This document shows positions 1 to 5,979 of a stretch of DNA of 6,149 bases, one piece after another. The notes below the pieces were generated by a model, which was not told the DNA's origin, ran no database searches, and saw only the letters and a list, made by a program, of their open reading frames with translations. Numbering within the stretch: the stretch's first letter is position 1; each line of letters begins with the position of its first letter. This stretch comes from Victivallaceae bacterium (GTDB taxonomy: Bacteria; Verrucomicrobiota; Lentisphaeria; Victivallales; Victivallaceae). Where the stretch lies: NCBI GenBank assembly GCA_028717165.1, contig JAQUOK010000211.1, positions 1 to 6,149 on the forward strand, written 5' to 3'. The position numbers and the translations under genes were made by a program.

Positions 1-111
1 TTTATGCATCACTTCAAGAACTGTCGAGTACGGCACTACGCCCATCAGCGAAGCCAAAGTTAAAAAATCACTGTTTCGAAGCTCTCCGATATTAGCCTTG
101 GTTCGCGCCAT
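1..111 (-). CDS. Probable IS4-type transposase, N-terminal fragment (runs off the window)
   Basis: An open frame on the minus strand starts at ATG 111-109 and continues past position 1, giving 37 residues without a stop. The start is well supported: a perfect AAGGAGG Shine-Dalgarno sequence (124-118) lies six bases upstream. The visible residues include a basic start, then LTLASLMGVVPYSTVLEVM, which resembles the short helical opening of the IS4 transposase N-terminal domain (a leucine-rich segment, then a xxVPxxxVxEV-type helix before an arginine-rich stretch). Only this opening is visible, so no DDE catalytic residue can be checked. If correct, the protein would cut and rejoin the ends of its own insertion sequence, whose left end must lie somewhere to the right of position 141. 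The family call is inference from a short fragment; another small DNA-binding protein is possible. That the frame is translated is more certain than its family. Confidence 0.55.
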   Translation of the reverse strand, partial: MARTKANIGELRNSDFLTLASLMGVVPYSTVLEVMHK

Positions 112-141
112 TCGCAACCTCCTTAAGCTAGGGTTGCGAAT
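110..141 (-). promoter_or_regulatory. Hairpin enclosing the transposase ribosome-binding site and start codon
   Basis: ATTCGCAACC (110-119) and GGTTGCGAAT (132-141) form a perfect 10-bp inverted repeat with a 12-base spacer. In the minus-strand RNA the 3' arm contains the last two G residues of the AAGGAGG ribosome-binding site and the first two bases of the ATG, and the rest of the Shine-Dalgarno lies in the loop. Folding would therefore block initiation. In IS10 and IS50 comparable stems silence transposase translation on transcripts that read in from outside. That this stem acts the same way is inference. Confidence 0.55.
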
Positions 142-169
142 AATGTAGCAGTATTATTTCAATATTCAA
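142..169 (-). promoter_or_regulatory. Candidate promoter for the transposase
   Basis: On the minus strand TTGAAT (169-164) and TACATT (147-142) are separated by 16 bases, a plausible sigma70 pair. Transcription would begin near 135, inside the 5' arm of the start-site hairpin, so the element's own transcript would lack most of that arm. A 9-bp direct repeat, AGCAGTATT, at 147-155 and 180-188 lies in the same stretch; its role is unknown. The insertion-sequence end cannot be placed because the other terminus is outside the window. Confidence 0.35.
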
Positions 170-216
170 GCTTTAAATGAGCAGTATTGCGTCTAATTGG
201 TCCGTGCCCGTTTTTT

Positions 217-409
217 ATCCCTGGAAGGGATTTTTAACGTAACCCAAGGCAGCGCCTTGGGGAATCTTATCGGTTCCATGATGTTTCCTGAAGGAGAACT
301 TCAAAATGCGGGTAAGGCATTTGAGATTCCCCTACAGGGAACAGATATGGGGGGGACGGCATTACCCGCCGCGTTGCGGCGGGCTACGCTGAATAACCCT
401 CTCAGGGTT
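217..409. repeat. Hairpin-dense intergenic element (six short perfect stems)
   Basis: Six perfect inverted repeats follow each other: ATCCCT/AGGGAT (217-231), CCCAAGGC/GCCTTGGG (243-261), TGAAG/CTTCA (289-303), TTCCC/GGGAA (327-341), CCCGCCGC/GCGGCGGG (365-383) and AACCCT/AGGGTT (395-409). Four of them have three-base loops and the other two have five-base loops; centres are spaced about 28 to 44 bases apart. An open frame runs through the region from a TTG at 197, but it has no ribosome-binding site and its sequence is dictated by the stems. The organisation suggests a dispersed structured repeat or a structured RNA rather than a gene. No matching copy occurs elsewhere in the window, so repeat status is inferred. 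Confidence 0.5.
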
Positions 410-542
410 TCAATACCGTGCCGCATCCTTAATTTTCAATTCTTAACATAGTCATCCATTCGGGATTCAATTTTTCCCGGACAAAGGTTACTGGCCGATT
501 ACTCGAATGCGGCCGTCCCGCCAAATTTTTTCAGAATGAAAG
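410..542. other. Gene-free stretch with two weaker hairpins and a T-run
   Basis: No supported reading frame is seen. CGGGA/TCCCG (461-479) and GGCCG/CGGCC (493-514) can form stems; the second gains three inner A-T pairs if one G is bulged. A run of six T residues (525-530) lies about ten bases after the second stem, too far for a textbook intrinsic terminator. It could mark the 3' boundary of the hairpin-rich element on the left, or be incidental. Confidence 0.3.
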
Positions 543-570
543 TTGAAATAATTCCGGGGAGGTGTATAAT
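543..570 (+). promoter_or_regulatory. Sigma70-type promoter of the oxidoreductase gene
   Basis: TTGAAA (543-548) and a consensus TATAAT (565-570) are 16 bases apart, predicting a transcription start near 577. This leaves a leader of about 66 bases before the ATG at 643. It also rules out the upstream GTG at 562 in the same frame as the start, since that codon overlaps the -10 region. Confidence 0.65.
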
Positions 571-576
571 ATTATT

Positions 577-590
577 ATAAACCGGTTTAT
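577..590. promoter_or_regulatory. LacI/GalR-family operator-like palindrome
   Basis: ATAAACCGGTTTAT is a perfect 14-bp palindrome centred on CG, the classic form of LacI-family operators (the E. coli AscG site has the same AAACCGGTTT core). It lies directly on the predicted transcription start of the promoter at 543-570, where a bound repressor would block RNA polymerase. A second, imperfect copy of the core, AAACCGGTC (607-615), lies 28 bp downstream. No regulator gene is in the window, so the binding protein is unknown; family assignment is by motif resemblance. Confidence 0.55.
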
Positions 591-642
591 TTTAGGAAAA
601 ATAAAAAAACCGGTCAAAAACCCAGAACCAAAGGTTATTATC

Positions 643-1713
643 ATGAGTAAGGTAATTAGTGTTGCTATCGGCGGTTTCGGACGGAGCGGCTGCAACATTC
701 ACGCCAACTGGCTGAAAAACGATCCTGAAAAATTTAAAATTGTCGCGGTTGCCGACCAGATAGCCGAACGCCGCAAGGATGCGGTTGAAATGTTCGGCTG
801 CGAAGTTTTCAATGACTATAAAGATATGCTTAAGAACGTAAAATGCGACTTGTTCGTCAACGCGACTCCAAGCCGTCTCCATGTCGAAGCTACTTTGCTG
901 GGATTCGAAAAAGGCTTCAACGTTCTGACCGAAAAGCCCTCGGCGACGAACCTGGCGGATTTCGACAAAATCGTCGCCGCCAGCAAGAAAGCCGGAAAAC
1001 TGCTTTATCCTTTCCAGAATTCGCGTTTTTATCCGTTTTTCCAGAAAATACAGGAAATTATCAAATCCGGAGTATTGGGAGAACTGGTCTATATCCGCAG
1101 CAACTGGAGCGGCTTTGCCCGTCGTTGGGACTGGCAGACTCTGCAGGATGAACTGGGCGGCAATCTGCTGAATACCGGGCCGCACCCGGTTGACCAGGCG
1201 ATTGTGCTTTTCGGGGATAAATATCCTGAGGTATTCTGCCGCATGTTTGCCGACCACCCGTCCGGAGGGGATGCTGAAAACTTCTGTATAACCACGCTTT
1301 ACGGTAAAGGCTGCCCGACCATTGAAGTCGTCTTGAACTCATTCCAGGCTTACCCGCAAGGCGATATGTACAATATCAGCGGCACCTGCGGAGGGCTTAC
1401 CGGCGGTCCGGCCGGGCTGAAATGGAAATATTTCAAACCGGAAGACAATCCGCCCCCGCCGTTATGGGAAAACTGGTCCGAAAACCGCAAGTATTGCAGC
1501 GAAACCCTTTCCTGGTATGAGGAAAGCTGGGAATACAATGATAAAAACAGCAATGAAACCGGCTTCAGCGGCATGGTGCGTTCGCTGTACAATAACCTCT
1601 ACGATGTCATGGCCAACGGCGCTGAACAGATCATCAAAATAGAGCAGGTCCGCCGCCAGATCCATGTCATGGAGCAGTCGCACCTGCAAAATCCGCTGCC
1701 GAAACGCAAATAA
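643..1713 (+). CDS. Gfo/Idh/MocA-family NAD(P)-dependent oxidoreductase
   Basis: This 356-residue cytoplasmic protein is of usual length for the family, which oxidises or reduces sugars, inositols and related polyols with NAD(P). The N-terminal Rossmann fold shows the dinucleotide-binding GGFGRSG (10-16), and an acidic residue (D38) ends the second strand where the ribose is normally bound. TEKPSA (96-101) contains the EKP signature whose lysine is catalytic. The C-terminal alpha/beta domain carries GPHPVD (179-184), the G-x-H-x-x-D motif with the active-site histidine H181. The substrate cannot be read from sequence. ATG 643 is chosen because an AAAGG ribosome-binding site lies eight bases upstream and the Rossmann fold begins at once; an in-frame GTG at 562 lies inside the promoter. 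The gene appears to be a single-gene transcript with its own promoter, operator-like site and terminator, suggesting control by a sugar signal. Confidence 0.9.
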   Translation: MSKVISVAIGGFGRSGCNIHANWLKNDPEKFKIVAVADQIAERRKDAVEMFGCEVFNDYKDMLKNVKCDLFVNATPSRLHVEATLLGFEKGFNVLTEKPSATNLADFDKIVAASKKAGKLLYPFQNSRFYPFFQKIQEIIKSGVLGELVYIRSNWSGFARRWDWQTLQDELGGNLLNTGPHPVDQAIVLFGDKYPEVFCRMFADHPSGGDAENFCITTLYGKGCPTIEVVLNSFQAYPQGDMYNISGTCGGLTGGPAGLKWKYFKPEDNPPPPLWENWSENRKYCSETLSWYEESWEYNDKNSNETGFSGMVRSLYNNLYDVMANGAEQIIKIEQVRRQIHVMEQSHLQNPLPKRK

Positions 1714-1732
1714 GCGCCTTACTGTCATCTCA

Positions 1733-1785
1733 ATACGGCCGGGGTACTCTATATGCAGTTCCCCGGCCGTATACTGTCTTTCTTT
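1733..1785 (+). terminator. Intrinsic terminator after the oxidoreductase gene
   Basis: ATACGGCCGGGG (1733-1744) pairs perfectly with CCCCGGCCGTAT (1761-1772), a very GC-rich 12-bp stem with a 16-base loop, followed by the T-rich tract ACTGTCTTTCTTT (1773-1785). The tract is not a pure T-run, so efficiency is uncertain. It lies 20 bases past the stop codon and just before a new promoter, as expected for a transcription-unit boundary. Confidence 0.65.
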
Positions 1786-1796
1786 CCGTTTAGACT

Positions 1797-1825
1797 TTGA
1801 CTTGAAAACTTTACGGCTGTATATT
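1797..1825 (+). promoter_or_regulatory. Sigma70-type promoter of the folE-dtd-dxr operon
   Basis: TTGACT (1797-1802) and TATATT (1820-1825) are separated by the optimal 17 bases. The predicted start near 1832 gives a 5' leader of about 30 bases before folE. No operator-like palindrome is seen next to it. Confidence 0.65.
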
Positions 1826-1863
1826 CCGGGATTATCAATCATCATTTTGCAGAGACTATTATA

Positions 1864-2403
1864 ATGAAAGATTCAATCCGGGAAATAATAATAAAAATGG
1901 GCGAAGACCCGAACCGGCAGGGATTAATCGACACTCCGGAACGGGTCATGAAAAGCATGGAATTCCTGACCCGCGGCTACAAGGAAAATCTTGAGGATAT
2001 CGTTAACGGCGCTTTGTTCGATGCGGAATCCGATGACATGGTCATCCTGAAAAACGTCGAGTTTTACAGCATGTGCGAACATCATATGCTGCCGTTCCTG
2101 GGCAAATGCCACATCGGCTACATACCCCGTAAAAAAATCCTCGGAGTCAGTAAACTGGCGAGAATCGTCGACATGTTTTCGCGCCGACTGCAGATACAGG
2201 AACGCCTGACCCGGCAGATCGCCGAGACCATCCATAAAACCCTTGACGCCGAAGGCGTCGGCGTGGTTATGGAAGCTCAGCATTTATGCATGGTCATGCG
2301 GGGCGTGGAAAAACAGCATTCGGTAATGACCACCTCCCGGATGCTCGGTTCCTTCCGGCCCGAAGGCGCCACCCGCAACGAGTTCCTCAAACTGATTAGC
2401 TGA
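1864..2403 (+). CDS. folE: GTP cyclohydrolase I (type IA)
   Basis: FolE converts GTP to 7,8-dihydroneopterin triphosphate and formate, the first step of folate and pterin synthesis, as a cytoplasmic homodecamer. At 179 residues it is a short, core-only family member. MCEHHMLPF (70-78) supplies zinc ligands C71 and H74 and the catalytic-site H73. QHLCMVMRG (139-147) supplies H140 and the third zinc ligand C142. The stretch KLARIVDMFSRRLQIQERLT (97-116) is the family's highly conserved helix, and STSR-like TTSRMLGSF near the C-terminus is also typical. All residues expected for a zinc-dependent enzyme are present. The ribosome-binding site is weak. It is the first gene of the operon, with dtd 11 bp downstream. 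Confidence 0.97.
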   Translation: MKDSIREIIIKMGEDPNRQGLIDTPERVMKSMEFLTRGYKENLEDIVNGALFDAESDDMVILKNVEFYSMCEHHMLPFLGKCHIGYIPRKKILGVSKLARIVDMFSRRLQIQERLTRQIAETIHKTLDAEGVGVVMEAQHLCMVMRGVEKQHSVMTTSRMLGSFRPEGATRNEFLKLIS

Positions 2404-2414
2404 CGGAATATTTT

Positions 2415-2855
2415 ATGCGCGCTTTAATCCAGAGGGTCAGCAGCGGTTCCGTTGCAATATCCGGCAAAACGGCTGGAAAGATCGGCCGGGGGCTGGTCAT
2501 CCTGCTTGGAATTACTCATAAAGATACGGAAGATGAGGTAAAATATCTTGCTGAAAAATGCGTTAATCTGCGGATATTCTGCGACGAAGCCGGAAAAATG
2601 AACCTCTCGCTGCATGATATTGCGGGCGAAGCTCTGATCATTTCGCAGTTTACTTTGTACGGGGATGCCGCCAAAGGGCGCCGGCCCGGCTTCAGCGAAG
2701 CGGCGCGCCCGGAACATGCCATCCCTCTTTATGAAAGTTTTATCAAAGCGGTGCGGAACCGCGATATAAAGGTCGCCACGGGCGAATTCGGAGCTTCCAT
2801 GCTCGTTGACATTAAAAATGACGGCCCCGTAACCCTGATGCTGGAATCGAAATAA
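2415..2855 (+). CDS. dtd: D-aminoacyl-tRNA deacylase
   Basis: Dtd hydrolyses D-aminoacyl-tRNAs (and glycyl-tRNA-Ala), recycling the tRNA and keeping D-amino acids out of proteins. The 146-residue length is exactly typical. The start MRALIQRV, the SQFTLYGD motif (77-84) and NDGPVT (135-140) identify it. The SQxT motif and the Gly137-Pro138 pair, the cross-subunit Gly-cisPro that excludes L-amino acids, form the active site at the dimer interface. The only ribosome-binding signal is a weak CGGA seven bases before the ATG. It lies 11 bp after folE and 3 bp before dxr, so translational coupling within the operon is likely. Confidence 0.97.
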   Translation: MRALIQRVSSGSVAISGKTAGKIGRGLVILLGITHKDTEDEVKYLAEKCVNLRIFCDEAGKMNLSLHDIAGEALIISQFTLYGDAAKGRRPGFSEAARPEHAIPLYESFIKAVRNRDIKVATGEFGASMLVDIKNDGPVTLMLESK

Positions 2856-2858
2856 ATT

Positions 2859-4019
2859 ATGGCGAAGAAAAAAAATATAGTTATTCTCGGGTCAACCGGT
2901 TCGATCGGTACGAACGCGGTAAGGCTCGCGCTTGAACACCGGGATTTGTTCAACGTCGTCGGTCTTGTCGCCCGCAACAGCGTAGACGTTCTCGCCGCTC
3001 AGGCCCGGAATCTGAACTGTAAAACCCTTATTACGACGGATGCGGCCAGGCATGGCGCGTTGCGGGAAGCCGCTCCCCCGGGCTGTAAAGTTCTGAGCGG
3101 CGCCCAGTCCGTCCGGGAACTGGTTCTTAGCAGTGACGTGGATTTAATTCTCTGTGCCATCATCGGTACGGGCGGGCTTCTGCCGGTAATTGACGCCCTG
3201 CGCGCCGGAAAAACCGTGGCCCTGGCCAGCAAGGAAGTAATGGTAATGGCCGGAGAACTGGTCTCCCGCGCGGTTCGGGAAGGCGGCGGGGTGCTTATCC
3301 CGGTGGACAGTGAACACAGCGCGGTTTTCCAATGTCTTGCCGGAAACCGGAAAAGCGAACTGAACAGAATAATCCTGACCTCAAGCGGCGGTGCTTTCCG
3401 GGACTGCACGGAAAGTGAAATCGCTGCCGCCACTTGCGAACAGGCCCTGGCCCACCCCACCTGGGATATGGGCGCCAAAGTTACTATTGACTCCGCCAGC
3501 ATGATGAATAAAGCGCTGGAAATCGTCGAAGCCGGTTACCTGTTTAATCTTCCGCCCGAAAAAATCGATGTAATCATCCATCGGGAAGCCGTCATCCATT
3601 CGATGATCGAATTCGTCGACGGCTGCATACTGGCGCAACTGTCGGAACCGGATATGTATTTCCCGATACAATACGCGATGTTTTACCCGGAACGTATTCC
3701 CAACCGGATGAAACCGCTGGATCTGTCCGAGTACGGGACATTAAGTTTTTCAAAGCCGGACAGGAAAAAAATACCGTCCCTGGATTTCGCTTATGAGGCC
3801 TTGCGCCGGGGAGGTACCATGCCGGCGGTCATGAATGCCGCGAATGAGGTTGCGGTGGAAAAATTCCGCAAAGGAGGGATTGCCTTTCCGCAAATATGGA
3901 CTATCATAGAAAAAGTCATGAGACTGCATAAAACGGCGGAACAGGATGCCGTTGAAACGGTTCTGGAAGCGGACGCCTGGGCGAGGGAAAGCGCCGAAAA
4001 TATTTTGAAATCTATATGA
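2859..4019 (+). CDS. dxr: 1-deoxy-D-xylulose 5-phosphate reductoisomerase
   Basis: Dxr (IspC) rearranges and reduces DXP to 2-C-methyl-D-erythritol 4-phosphate using NADPH and a divalent metal; it is the committed step of the MEP isoprenoid pathway and the fosmidomycin target. The 386-residue length is normal. GSTGSIG (11-17) binds NADPH. Metal ligands D150 and E152 lie in PVDSEHSA, and E221 in the MMNKALE segment with substrate-binding S212, N217 and K218. SSGGAFR (175-181) and H199 in AHPTWDMG bind the phosphate and backbone. The segment MPAVMNAANEVAV (321-333) is the conserved C-terminal helix region. One oddity is LASKE (122-126), where most family members have LANKE, so S124 replaces Asn. 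The gene starts 3 bp after dtd with no good ribosome-binding site, suggesting coupling. Confidence 0.97.
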   Translation: MAKKKNIVILGSTGSIGTNAVRLALEHRDLFNVVGLVARNSVDVLAAQARNLNCKTLITTDAARHGALREAAPPGCKVLSGAQSVRELVLSSDVDLILCAIIGTGGLLPVIDALRAGKTVALASKEVMVMAGELVSRAVREGGGVLIPVDSEHSAVFQCLAGNRKSELNRIILTSSGGAFRDCTESEIAAATCEQALAHPTWDMGAKVTIDSASMMNKALEIVEAGYLFNLPPEKIDVIIHREAVIHSMIEFVDGCILAQLSEPDMYFPIQYAMFYPERIPNRMKPLDLSEYGTLSFSKPDRKKIPSLDFAYEALRRGGTMPAVMNAANEVAVEKFRKGGIAFPQIWTIIEKVMRLHKTAEQDAVETVLEADAWARESAENILKSI

Positions 4020-4060
4020 ATTTTGTTATTTGGGAGTCGGCAGCGGGGTTCATAAAAATT

Positions 4061-4208
4061 GATGCGAAGCATCTTGGGAGTGCGCAAGTCCTCTTACGCT
4101 TTTAAATTTGCGCGTGTTGCTGATCCGGATCCAGAAATTTAAAAGCGGCGGAGGGCCGCCGCTGTCCAAAGAGCCTTCCGGCTCGGGAAAAAGTCCCGGC
4201 AAAGCCGG
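4061..4208. repeat. Inverted-repeat cluster between dxr and rseP
   Basis: The gap between the two genes holds several perfect stems. They are GATGC/GCATC with a GAA loop (4061-4073), a 13-bp pair CGCTTTTAAATTT/AAATTTAAAAGCG (4097-4109 with 4135-4147), AGCGGCGG/CCGCCGCT (4144-4163), GAGCC/GGCTC (4171-4184), CGGGA/TCCCG (4184-4198) and CCGGC/GCCGG (4196-4208). The 13-bp stem and the GC-rich stem share 4144-4147, and the last three stems share bases at their edges, so some are mutually exclusive. None is followed by a T-run, so a standard intrinsic terminator is not supported. The stretch could be a structured leader of rseP or a dispersed repeat. No reading frame here is convincing. Confidence 0.5.
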
Positions 4209-4248
4209 TTAAGTTCAAGATAAAATCTGTTATAAATCAGGAGTGTGA

Positions 4249-5979
4249 ATGGAAGCTTTTTTAAATATCCTTGAAGTCACAGGCTGCGTACTGTTCGTTA
4301 TTTTTTTCCTCGGGCTCTGTGTCTTCGTGCATGAACTGGGACATTTTCTGACCGCAAAATTCTGCGGGCTGCATGTAAACGCTTTTTCCCTCGGCTTTAA
4401 AAAAGCCTGGGGTAAAACCGTCAACGGCGTCGATTACCGCATCGGCTGGCTGCCTTTCGGCGGCTACGTCGACATACCGCAGATTGATTCAACCGAAGTA
4501 CCCCATACCGCCGACGGTAAAGAACTGCCCCCGGCGAAACCGGTACACCGGTTGCTCAGCGCGTTTGCCGGGCCTTTTTTCAATATTATTTTCGGCTTTG
4601 CGCTGGGTTGTGTGGTGTGGTATATCGGGGTACCTCAGGACAGCCCGAAAATGCGGGAAATAACCGTCGCGTCCATTGATAAAGCCGGCCCTGAATATAA
4701 AGCCGGGCTGCGCGAAAACGACCGGATTTTCAAAATTAACGGCAAAACCTTTTTCTGTACCTGGAAGGAATTCGTCTTTAAGACCATCCTGACGCTGGGC
4801 GAAGTCAAGCTGGACGTGAAACGCGGCGGCCGGAAACTGGCAGTCTCCTATATTCCGGAACAGAACCCGCATGCGCCGGAAACCATGAAATTCGAGAAAA
4901 TGCCCTGGCCGTATTTTGAACCCAAAATCCCCATCGAGATGTTCCCTGAAAAAGACTCCCCGGCCGCCAAAGCCGGGATGAAGCCGGGCGATACCATCGT
5001 CAGCATTAACGGCATAAGAATCGAGAATTACGACATATTTTTCGCCATAATAAACTATTCCAGGGGTAAAACCCTGAATCTGGTCGTTAACCGTGACGGC
5101 AAAAATATCGAACTTGCCCCGATAATTCCGGTGCTTCATAAGGAAGCTATGGAGATACTGAAGGACGTTTACCGCATAGGCGTATTCTTCGAACCCGGAA
5201 CCGCTCCCCTGAAAGTGCTGATGGCCTCTCCCGGTTCCCCCGCCATGCGCGCCGGGATCAGACCGGGTGATATTTTTGAAAAACTCAACGGGAAGGCAAC
5301 TCCCGATTTCGACGTTTTCCGCGAACTGCTCAAACCGCTTAAAGATACGCCTTTCACTCTGCAGGTCAAACGCGGAGCTAAAACCCTGGATATAAAGCTG
5401 GCGGCGGAACAGCAGAAAATTTATTCTATCGGTGTCAGTCTGATAATCCTTGATCATCCGACGCCGTGGCAGCAGTTCGTAAACGTGCTTGATATGAGTT
5501 ACCGTTCTTTGTGCGGACTCGGCGTATTCTTCATGAACAAAGCCGGCGCCACCAAAACCCAAAGCGCGATAAAGCCGAGTAATCTCAGCGGCCCGATAGG
5601 CTTGGCGAAAACCCTTTACCGGTCGGTACAGGCCGGTTCGATAAATTTCGGACTGTATTTTGTCGTACTGCTGTCGTTCGCCCTGGCAGTCTTTAACCTC
5701 CTGCCGCTGCCCGTGCTTGACGGCGGCCATATGACCCTGGCGCTGATCGAAATAATTATCCGCAAACCCATCCATGAAGGAGTCGTCAAGGTTATAACCG
5801 TCATTTTTGTTTTCATCCTGATAACCCTGATGATATACGTCTCGTATTTTGATATTTTAAGAAGCATGCCGGCCGACTGGCAGCAAAAGCTGGATCCCAG
5901 ACAGGATTCCGGAAAAACTCCGAAAATCGAGCAGAAGAATGGAGAAAAGACGCCTCTCACGACAGATAAAAATCGGTAG
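4249..5979 (+). CDS. rseP: RseP/site-2 intramembrane zinc metalloprotease with three PDZ domains
   Basis: This M50-family protease cuts transmembrane substrates within the membrane; E. coli RseP releases sigma-E by cleaving RseA and also clears signal-peptide remnants. Helix 1 (about 12-36) contains the catalytic HELGH (28-32). PFGGYV (69-74) is the conserved membrane-inserted loop, and GPFFN (108-112) opens helix 2. NLLPLPVLDGGH (483-494) in the third helix provides the aspartate zinc ligand D491, and a fourth helix follows (about 512-536). Three PDZ-like modules lie between helices 2 and 3, near 140-200, 228-290 and 318-385, each with an A-G-[LMI]-x-x-x-D core. E. coli RseP has two PDZ domains and about 450 residues, against 576 here. 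A charged tail (about 541-576) should face the cytoplasm. The start is supported by AGGAG (4239-4243) five bases upstream. The end overlaps ispG by 41 bp. Confidence 0.95.
   Translation: MEAFLNILEVTGCVLFVIFFLGLCVFVHELGHFLTAKFCGLHVNAFSLGFKKAWGKTVNGVDYRIGWLPFGGYVDIPQIDSTEVPHTADGKELPPAKPVHRLLSAFAGPFFNIIFGFALGCVVWYIGVPQDSPKMREITVASIDKAGPEYKAGLRENDRIFKINGKTFFCTWKEFVFKTILTLGEVKLDVKRGGRKLAVSYIPEQNPHAPETMKFEKMPWPYFEPKIPIEMFPEKDSPAAKAGMKPGDTIVSINGIRIENYDIFFAIINYSRGKTLNLVVNRDGKNIELAPIIPVLHKEAMEILKDVYRIGVFFEPGTAPLKVLMASPGSPAMRAGIRPGDIFEKLNGKATPDFDVFRELLKPLKDTPFTLQVKRGAKTLDIKLAAEQQKIYSIGVSLIILDHPTPWQQFVNVLDMSYRSLCGLGVFFMNKAGATKTQSAIKPSNLSGPIGLAKTLYRSVQAGSINFGLYFVVLLSFALAVFNLLPLPVLDGGHMTLALIEIIIRKPIHEGVVKVITVIFVFILITLMIYVSYFDILRSMPADWQQKLDPRQDSGKTPKIEQKNGEKTPLTTDKNR

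Noticed and set aside
217..235. ATCCCT/AGGGAT hairpin followed by five T residues as a terminator
   Set aside because: The stem is only six pairs and no + strand gene lies upstream in the window. It fits better as one of the series of hairpins.
217..409. CRISPR-like regular spacing of palindromes
   Set aside because: The stems differ in sequence from one another, so there is no repeated unit and no array.
197..451. An 84-residue open frame starting at TTG on the + strand
   Set aside because: It has no ribosome-binding site, a rare start codon and no recognisable domain, and most of its length is made of the inverted repeats at 217-409.
562..642. Upstream GTG start extending the oxidoreductase by 27 residues
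   Set aside because: The GTG overlaps the -10 box and the extension spans the operator palindrome. The extra residues are lysine- and asparagine-rich with no fold, while ATG 643 is followed directly by the Rossmann fold.
4209..4236. Possible promoter TTAAGT - 16 bases - TATAAA before rseP
   Set aside because: Its transcription start would fall near 4243, inside the AGGAG ribosome-binding site, leaving no usable leader. The -35 match is also poor.
4489..5775. A 428-residue open frame on the minus strand opposite rseP
   Set aside because: It is a shadow of rseP codon usage: it resembles no known family, and the + strand frame has all M50 protease motifs. Similar antisense frames opposite the oxidoreductase, folE and dxr were rejected for the same reason.
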